A stretch of DNA of 64,000 nt, taken from NCBI GenBank assembly GCA_016710635.1, contig JADJVL010000010.1:1-64000 (forward strand), given 5' to 3'. Source of the DNA: Holophagaceae bacterium (GTDB taxonomy: Bacteria > Acidobacteriota > Holophagae > Holophagales > Holophagaceae). How positions within the stretch are numbered: the stretch's first letter is position 1; each line of letters opens with the position of its first letter. The translations under genes were made by a program, and so were the position numbers. Under the pieces are notes generated by a model. That model was not told where the DNA came from, made no database searches, and saw only the letters and a list, made by a program, of their open reading frames with translations. This document shows, one piece after another, positions 59,228-64,000 of this stretch.

Positions 59228-59740
59228 ATGGACCTGAAGACCTTCATCCGCGACGTACCCGACTTCCCCAAGGCCGGCATCGTCTTCAAGGACATCACGC
59301 CCCTGCTGGCGGACCCGGCGGCCTTCGCCTACGCCATCGGCGAGATGGCCAAGCCCGTCGCGGCCCTGCAGGCCACCCACGTCCTGGGGCTGGAGAGCCG
59401 CGGCTTCATCTTCGGCGCCGCCCTGGCCCAGAAGCTGTCCCTGGGCTTCGTGCCCGCCCGCAAGCCCGGCAAGCTGCCCCGGGCGGCCTTCCGGGAGAAG
59501 TACGGCCTGGAATACGGCGAAGACGCCCTGGAGATCCACCGGGACGCCTTCAAGGCCGGGGACCGCGTCCTCATCGTGGACGATGTGCTGGCCACCGGCG
59601 GCACCGCCAACGCGGCGCGGCGGCTCGTGGAGCAGACCGGCGCCAGCCCCATCGCGCTCACCCTCTTCATCGAACTCACCTTCCTGCCGGGGCGGGAGAA
59701 GCTGAGCGGCCTGCCGGTCTTCAGCGTCCTGCGCTACTGA
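59228..59740 (+). CDS. apt: adenine phosphoribosyltransferase
   Basis: A 170-residue PRTase that converts adenine and PRPP to AMP. Family features are IRDVPDFPKAGIVFKDITPLL at the N-terminus, LESRGFIFGAALA, PARKPGKLP, and the PRPP loop VLIVDDVLATGGTANAA. Length and order are standard. The ATG at 59228 follows GAGGA at 5 bases. It is the last gene of surE-acyP-apt and ends at a strong bidirectional terminator. Confidence 0.97.
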   Translation: MDLKTFIRDVPDFPKAGIVFKDITPLLADPAAFAYAIGEMAKPVAALQATHVLGLESRGFIFGAALAQKLSLGFVPARKPGKLPRAAFREKYGLEYGEDALEIHRDAFKAGDRVLIVDDVLATGGTANAARRLVEQTGASPIALTLFIELTFLPGREKLSGLPVFSVLRY

Positions 59741-59757
59741 CGCTTCCGCGCCCATGA

Positions 59758-59785
59758 AAAGGGGCCGCCTCCCGGCGGCCCCTTT
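59758..59785. terminator. bidirectional terminator between apt and the giant secreted protein gene
   Basis: A 12-base perfect stem (AAAGGGGCCGCC / GGCGGCCCCTTT) with a 4-base TCCC loop, flanked by A and T runs on each side. It lies between two convergent genes. Confidence 0.88.
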
Positions 59786-59803
59786 CCTGCACGGCGCCAG
59801 GCC

Positions 59804-62800
59804 TCAGCGGACCGTGAACTTCACGGAGCCGGTGGTGCCGGTGCCCGAGGGTCCGGTCACGGCGATGGGGCCCGTGGTGGCGCCCGCGGGAACCGTGGCC
59901 TTGATCTTCGTCCCGGACACCAGGAGGAAGCTCGCGGAGATCCCGTTGAAGGTCACGGCGGTGGCTCCCGTGAAGTTCAGGCCCGCGATCGTCACCACCG
60001 TGCCCACCGGGCCCGAGGTGGGCGAGAAGGACGTGATGCGCGGCACCCCGGTCGCGCCGGTGACCGTGAAGGCCACCGGTGTGGTGGTGCTCCCGAGGGC
60101 GTTCGCGACAGTGATCGGACCCGTCGTGGCGCCGGCGGGCACCGTCGCGCGCACCTGGGTGGGCGACAGCACCGTGAAGGCCGCCGCGACCCCGTTGAAC
60201 TTCACCGCAGAAAGGCCCGGGAAGTTGGATCCCGTCAGGGTGACCACCGTGCCCACGGGCCCGGAGGCCGGGGCGAAGGAGGAGACCGCCGGGGCCCCGG
60301 CGGGGCTCACCGTGAGGGTCACGGTGGCAACGTTGGAGGCGGCCGAACCGTCCGAGGCCTGGTAGGTGAAGGCGTCGGGCCCGGCGTAGACGGGATCCGG
60401 CACGTAGGTGAAGCTGCCGTCCGCGGCCAGGACCAGGGTCCCATGGGCGGGACCGGCCACGAGGGCCGCGCTGAGGGCGGGCCCGTCTACGTCCGTGTCG
60501 TTCCCGAGCACACCGGGCGCCGCCACGGCGAGGGAGGAGCCCGCGACCACCGGGTAGGCGTCATTGACGGCCACCGGCGGGTCGTTCACCGGGTTCACCG
60601 TGATGGACACGGTAGCGGCGTTGGAATCCAGGCGGCCATCGTTGGCGGTGAAGGTGAAGCTGTCGGGGCCGAAGTAGTTCGCGAAGGGCGTGTAGGTCAG
60701 GTTCGGCGCCGTGCCGCTCAGGGTGCCGTGGAGGGGATTGCCCACCACGGTGTAGGTGAGCGGGTTGGCGTCGGCGTCCGTGGCGCCCAGGGTGACCGCC
60801 GTGCCCGTGTCCTCATTGGTGCTCACCGACTGGTCCGCCGCCACGGGGGCCGCGTTCACCGTAAGCACGAAGGTGTCGCTGGCCACCATGTTGCCACCGT
60901 CTTTGATGGACACGGTGACGGTGGCGGTGCCCCGCTGGCCCGGCGCGGGCGCGAGGTTGAGGGTGCGGCTGGTGCCGGTGCCGGAGACGGTGATGCCGGC
61001 GTTGGGCAGGAGCGTCGTGTTGCTGGAGGAAAGGGTGAAGACCAGGTTGTCGGGATTGGTCTCAGCGTCGTTCACGGTGAAGGGGATGCCGGGAATGGCG
61101 ACGCCCATGTCCACGGTCAGGTCCGCCAGGTCGGAGATGGACGGCGCCGTCCCGAAGAGGTGGACGCCGATGAACTCGGAGACGGTGTTGGCGGCGGTGT
61201 CGGCCTGAGCCAGGGTGCGCGCATCCCATTCCGCCGCGAGGTTGAAGGCCGTATTGCCCCCCAGGATGGAAGGCTTGCGGTGGATGGAGGTGTCCGGGCC
61301 CCACAGGCCGCCCTGGCCGACCACGTCGAGGCGGGCGGCCCAGACGACGCCGGCGGCGCCGCTGTTGAGGGTGGTGAGGATCACGAGGTCGTCCCCGTTG
61401 AACTGGGTCACGCTGGTGGCGACCACGGAGCCCGGCAGGGGATAGGCCGGCAGGGCGGTGGCGGAGTTGCGCAGCACCATGGACTGGCCCGGGTTCAGGG
61501 TTCCCGTGAGGGTGAAGGTGCCGTTGGGAGTGGCGCCGGCGGGATTGACCGCCGCCGCGTTCTGGTAGGCCGCCAGATAGAGCTGAGGCGAGCCGAGGTT
61601 CACCGCCGAAGTTCCGACGTTGGTGATCTCAAGCCACTTGTTGGTGCCCGTGGCGCCCTCGTAGTACTGGCTGATGATGATCTTCGAGGGCGGCGGGGTC
61701 ACCGTCACCAGGAAGGTGTCCGTGGCGGTGGCCAGGCCGCCGTCCGTCACCGTCACCGTGATGGTGGCCGAGCCGGTCTGGCCCGCGGCGGGGGTGACCG
61801 TCAGGGTGCGGCTGGCGCCGCTGCCGCCCAGGACCAGATTGGCGTTGGGGATGAGGGCGGTGTTGCTGGAGGAGGCGGTCGGGACGAGGGAGGCCGCCGG
61901 GGTTTCCGCGTCGCCCACGGTGAAGGGGATGTCGACGATGGCCGTGTCCTGCACCGTCGTCTTGTTCGTGATGTCGCTGATGGTGGGGTTGGTGTTGATG
62001 GGGGTCACGGACACCGAGCTGCTGCCGGAGACTGCGCCGTTCTGCACGCTGGTGGCGGTGATGGTGAAGGGCCCGGCGGTGTTCGGGGCCGTCCACTGGC
62101 CCGCGGCGTTGATGGAGCCGCCGCTGGCGCTCCAGTTCACGGCCTGGCTGTAGCTGCCGGTGCCCGTGACGGTGGCGGTGAAGGTCGTGGTGCTCAGGCC
62201 CGCCACCGTGGGATCCAGCGGCGATACGGTGACGCCGGTGACGGTGCTGACGGGGTCCGTGACCGTGAGGAGGAAGGTGTCGGTGGCGGTGGACGCGTTG
62301 CCATCGGTGACGGTGACGGTGACCGTGGCGGTGCCGACCTGGTCCGCCACGGGCGTGGCGGTGATGGTGCGGGCGGTGTCCGTGCCGGTGCCTGTCAGGA
62401 GGATGCCGGTGTTGAGCAGCAGGGTCGGGTTGCTGCTGGTGGCAGTGACCGTCAGCGTGCCCGTGCCGCCCACGGTGAAGGCGATGGGGCCCGCCTGCTG
62501 GTTGGCCTCGATGGACTGGCCGGAGATGTCGGAGATCGAGGCCGGAAGGTTGAAGAGATGCTTCCCGAGGTATTCGGTCTGGGTGTTCGTGGCGCTCTGG
62601 ACCTTCGTGAGGGACAGGGGCGCGGTGGTGTCCGCGAGGTTCCATTCGGCGGCCAGATTGTAGGTCGCATTGGGGTTCAGCACGGTGGGCTTGCGGTAGT
62701 AGGAGCGGTCCTGGCCCCAGCTCGTGCCGTCGCCGATCACATCGATGCGCGCGGCCCAGGCCACCCCGTTGGTCAGGCTGTTCGAGGAGCCTAGGATGAC

Positions 62801-64000
62801 GAGGTCATCGCCATTGAAGTTGCAGACCGCGGTCGCGGTGACGCCAGGATCCGTGGCCACGTAGGTCGGCAGGACCGGTGCGGGGCCCGTGGCGCTGGAG
62901 CGGAAGACTTTGGACGCGCCCGCCGCGAGGGTCCCGCTCAGGGCCAGGGGCGTCCCGGTGGGCGGCAGGAGGTCGGGGGTGTCGGCGTTGGCGTTGTTGA
63001 AGGCGATGAGGAAGAGCTGGGGCGCGGCCAGATCCACGGGGGTGCCGCCCACATTGGTGATCTCGATGTACTTGTCGTTGCCCGCGCCCTCGTAGTACTG
63101 GGAGATGATCACCTTGCCGGCGGGCCCGCCGGGGAGGGAGACCGTGAAGAGGAAGGTGTCCGTGGCCGTGGCCCCGGCGCCGTCGGTCACCGTGACCGTC
63201 ACCGTCGCGGTGCCGGTCTGGTCCGCGGCGGGGACGAGGGTGATGGTCCGCCCGGTGCCGCTGCCGCCGAAGGTGATGTTGGCGTCCGGCAGCAGGGTCT
63301 GGTTGCTGGAAGTGGCCGAAGGCGTCAGGAGGTTCGCGTTCGTCTCCACGTCGCCGATGGTGAAGCCCAGGTTGTTGACGGGCGTGTCCTTCAGCGTGCT
63401 CTGGTTGGGGATGTCGCTGATGGTGGGGTTCGAGTTGGTGGCTCCGGCGGGCTGCACGGTGATGAGGCGCGAGGCCTGGCCCGTGGCGGCGGTGTCGTCG
63501 GTGGCGGTGTAGGTGACCGTGTACACCACCGGCGAGGCGCCGGCGTTGTTGAAGAGGTGGCTGGGAGTCGCCGTCCCGGTGATGAGGGGGCTGCCGTCGC
63601 CGAAGTTCCAGCTGTGGCCGGTGATGGCCGTGTTGACCGTGGTGGCGGTGCCGGTGAAGTTCACGGTGGCGCCGTCCAGGACCGTGGTGTTGCTGGCGGG
63701 CTGGGTGATGTTGGCGACGACGGCGCCGGCGGCCTGATTCACCCAGATGGGGGCGGACCAGAGGAAGCGGCCGTCATCCTGGGTGACCTTGGCGTAGTAG
63801 TAGTGGTTGCCCGCCGCGGGGGTGAACGTGGCGGTGAAGGTGCCCTCGATGAGCTGCACCGTGGAGAAGGCGGTCCCGGGGACGCCCTCGTAGAACTCGA
63901 TGCGGCTCGCGCTGCGGCCGGGGGTCGTGGTGGCGTAGGCGGCCTGGAGGGTGAGGCTGCCGCCGTTGTTGATGCGGTCGCCCATGAGCGCGCCGCCGGA
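59804..64000 (-). CDS. giant secreted multidomain protein (PKD, lamin-tail, cadherin-like and IPT domains), C-terminal part
   Basis: The frame is open to the right edge, so the N-terminus is missing; ~1398 residues are visible. In order: the end of an enzyme-like domain (HYYYAKVTQDDGRFLWSAPIWVNQ, which looks like the C-terminal strands of secreted PHP/CehA-type phosphoesterases), a PKD domain (GHSWNFGDGSP), a putative-Ig repeat unit with SNQTLLPDANITFGGSGTGRT, a lamin-tail domain (KVIISQYYEGAGNDKYIEITNVGG), a second set with another lamin-tail (IISQYYEGATGTNKWLEITNVGT), cadherin/VCBS-like modules (DQSVSTNEDTGTAVTLGATDAD, PVAVNDAYPVVAGS), and two IPT/TIG domains (ASGPVGTVVTLTGSNFPGL; TSGPVGTVVTIAGLNFTGA). 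Probably extracellular; no sorting signal at the C-terminus. Confidence 0.85.
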   Translation of the reverse strand, partial: SGGALMGDRINNGGSLTLQAAYATTTPGRSASRIEFYEGVPGTAFSTVQLIEGTFTATFTPAAGNHYYYAKVTQDDGRFLWSAPIWVNQAAGAVVANITQPASNTTVLDGATVNFTGTATTVNTAITGHSWNFGDGSPLITGTATPSHLFNNAGASPVVYTVTYTATDDTAATGQASRLITVQPAGATNSNPTISDIPNQSTLKDTPVNNLGFTIGDVETNANLLTPSATSSNQTLLPDANITFGGSGTGRTITLVPAADQTGTATVTVTVTDGAGATATDTFLFTVSLPGGPAGKVIISQYYEGAGNDKYIEITNVGGTPVDLAAPQLFLIAFNNANADTPDLLPPTGTPLALSGTLAAGASKVFRSSATGPAPVLPTYVATDPGVTATAVCNFNGDDLVILGSSNSLTNGVAWAARIDVIGDGTSWGQDRSYYRKPTVLNPNATYNLAAEWNLADTTAPLSLTKVQSATNTQTEYLGKHLFNLPASISDISGQSIEANQQAGPIAFTVGGTGTLTVTATSSNPTLLLNTGILLTGTGTDTARTITATPVADQVGTATVTVTVTDGNASTATDTFLLTVTDPVSTVTGVTVSPLDPTVAGLSTTTFTATVTGTGSYSQAVNWSASGGSINAAGQWTAPNTAGPFTITATSVQNGAVSGSSSVSVTPINTNPTISDITNKTTVQDTAIVDIPFTVGDAETPAASLVPTASSSNTALIPNANLVLGGSGASRTLTVTPAAGQTGSATITVTVTDGGLATATDTFLVTVTPPPSKIIISQYYEGATGTNKWLEITNVGTSAVNLGSPQLYLAAYQNAAAVNPAGATPNGTFTLTGTLNPGQSMVLRNSATALPAYPLPGSVVATSVTQFNGDDLVILTTLNSGAAGVVWAARLDVVGQGGLWGPDTSIHRKPSILGGNTAFNLAAEWDARTLAQADTAANTVSEFIGVHLFGTAPSISDLADLTVDMGVAIPGIPFTVNDAETNPDNLVFTLSSSNTTLLPNAGITVSGTGTSRTLNLAPAPGQRGTATVTVSIKDGGNMVASDTFVLTVNAAPVAADQSVSTNEDTGTAVTLGATDADANPLTYTVVGNPLHGTLSGTAPNLTYTPFANYFGPDSFTFTANDGRLDSNAATVSITVNPVNDPPVAVNDAYPVVAGSSLAVAAPGVLGNDTDVDGPALSAALVAGPAHGTLVLAADGSFTYVPDPVYAGPDAFTYQASDGSAASNVATVTLTVSPAGAPAVSSFAPASGPVGTVVTLTGSNFPGLSAVKFNGVAAAFTVLSPTQVRATVPAGATTGPITVANALGSTTTPVAFTVTGATGVPRITSFSPTSGPVGTVVTIAGLNFTGATAVTFNGISASFLLVSGTKIKATVPAGATTGPIAVTGPSGTGTTGSVKFTVR

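Noticed and set aside
60443..62794. Long plus-strand ORF opposite the giant secreted protein
   Set aside because: Gly/Arg/Val/His-rich shadow frame without motifs or ribosome site; the minus strand encodes clear Ig-like and lamin-tail domains.

Overview
The window reads as a high-GC chromosome of a free-living Gram-negative bacterium. LPS genes (lpxB, a KdsC-type phosphatase), an outer-membrane porin, a cbb3 oxidase built as a CcoN-CcoO fusion with a mono-heme CcoP, and many small secreted proteins with short Ala/Pro-rich signal peptides fit an Acidobacteriota/Holophagae (Geothrix-like) organism. That placement is an inference from gene content and composition; there is no rRNA or marker tree here. 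Genes are tightly packed, often with 4-base ATGA/GTGA/TTGA overlaps and with frequent GTG/TTG starts.

Layout. 0-7.4 kb is a low-oxygen respiration and nitrosative-stress block: the end of a ccoNO-ccoQ-ccoP-ccoG operon, a Crp/Fnr regulator divergent from a di-iron Fe-S repair protein (RIC) with a perfect TTGAC-N4-GTCAA box between them, then cydAB (bd oxidase) and a rhodanese. 7.4-17.8 kb is housekeeping: KdsC-like phosphatase, LpxB, an alkyltransferase-like DNA repair protein, a porin, purS-purQ, an AraC regulator, and secreted or lipoprotein genes including a DUF3142 pair. 17.8-30.2 kb holds an exported amidase, purL, a B12-radical SAM protein, pnuC with an NadR-type kinase, pyrR-pyrB-gpmI, a frameshifted membrane gene, and ubiE. 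30.2-39.0 kb holds a FecR/DUF6600 protein, TatD, a propeller-type sensor kinase with an NtrC-type regulator and a MerR protein, and tRNA-Pro(GGG).

39.0-50.8 kb is accessory DNA starting exactly at the tRNA. The 3' end of the tRNA recurs as one identical 31-bp direct copy and two degenerate inverted copies within 330 bp. The island then carries an AbrB-PIN toxin-antitoxin pair, an AT-rich Sel1-like gene, and a graveyard of fragments (IS91-type transposase tail, duplicated ankyrin-gene tail, 5'-truncated PIN toxin, HigB-like tail). It also carries a stand-alone TolB-like/TPR protein, a 2000-residue alpha-2-macroglobulin with a TonB-plug-like stretch in the bait position, and a YjdM zinc-ribbon protein. 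An 80-bp near-identical direct repeat (41.7 and 50.8 kb) brackets about 9 kb of it.

50.8-64 kb returns to backbone: an ankyrin protein, dnaE2 and an ImuB-like Y-family protein (split by an oppositely oriented secreted-protein gene of different composition), a second toxin-antitoxin pair, surE-acyP-apt, and the C-terminal part of a giant secreted multidomain protein (PKD, lamin-tail, cadherin-like and IPT repeats) that runs off the right edge. I did not find an obviously new multi-gene system. The strongest leads are the tRNA-Pro 3'-end repeat cluster with its island, and the A2M protein with the plug-like bait segment.
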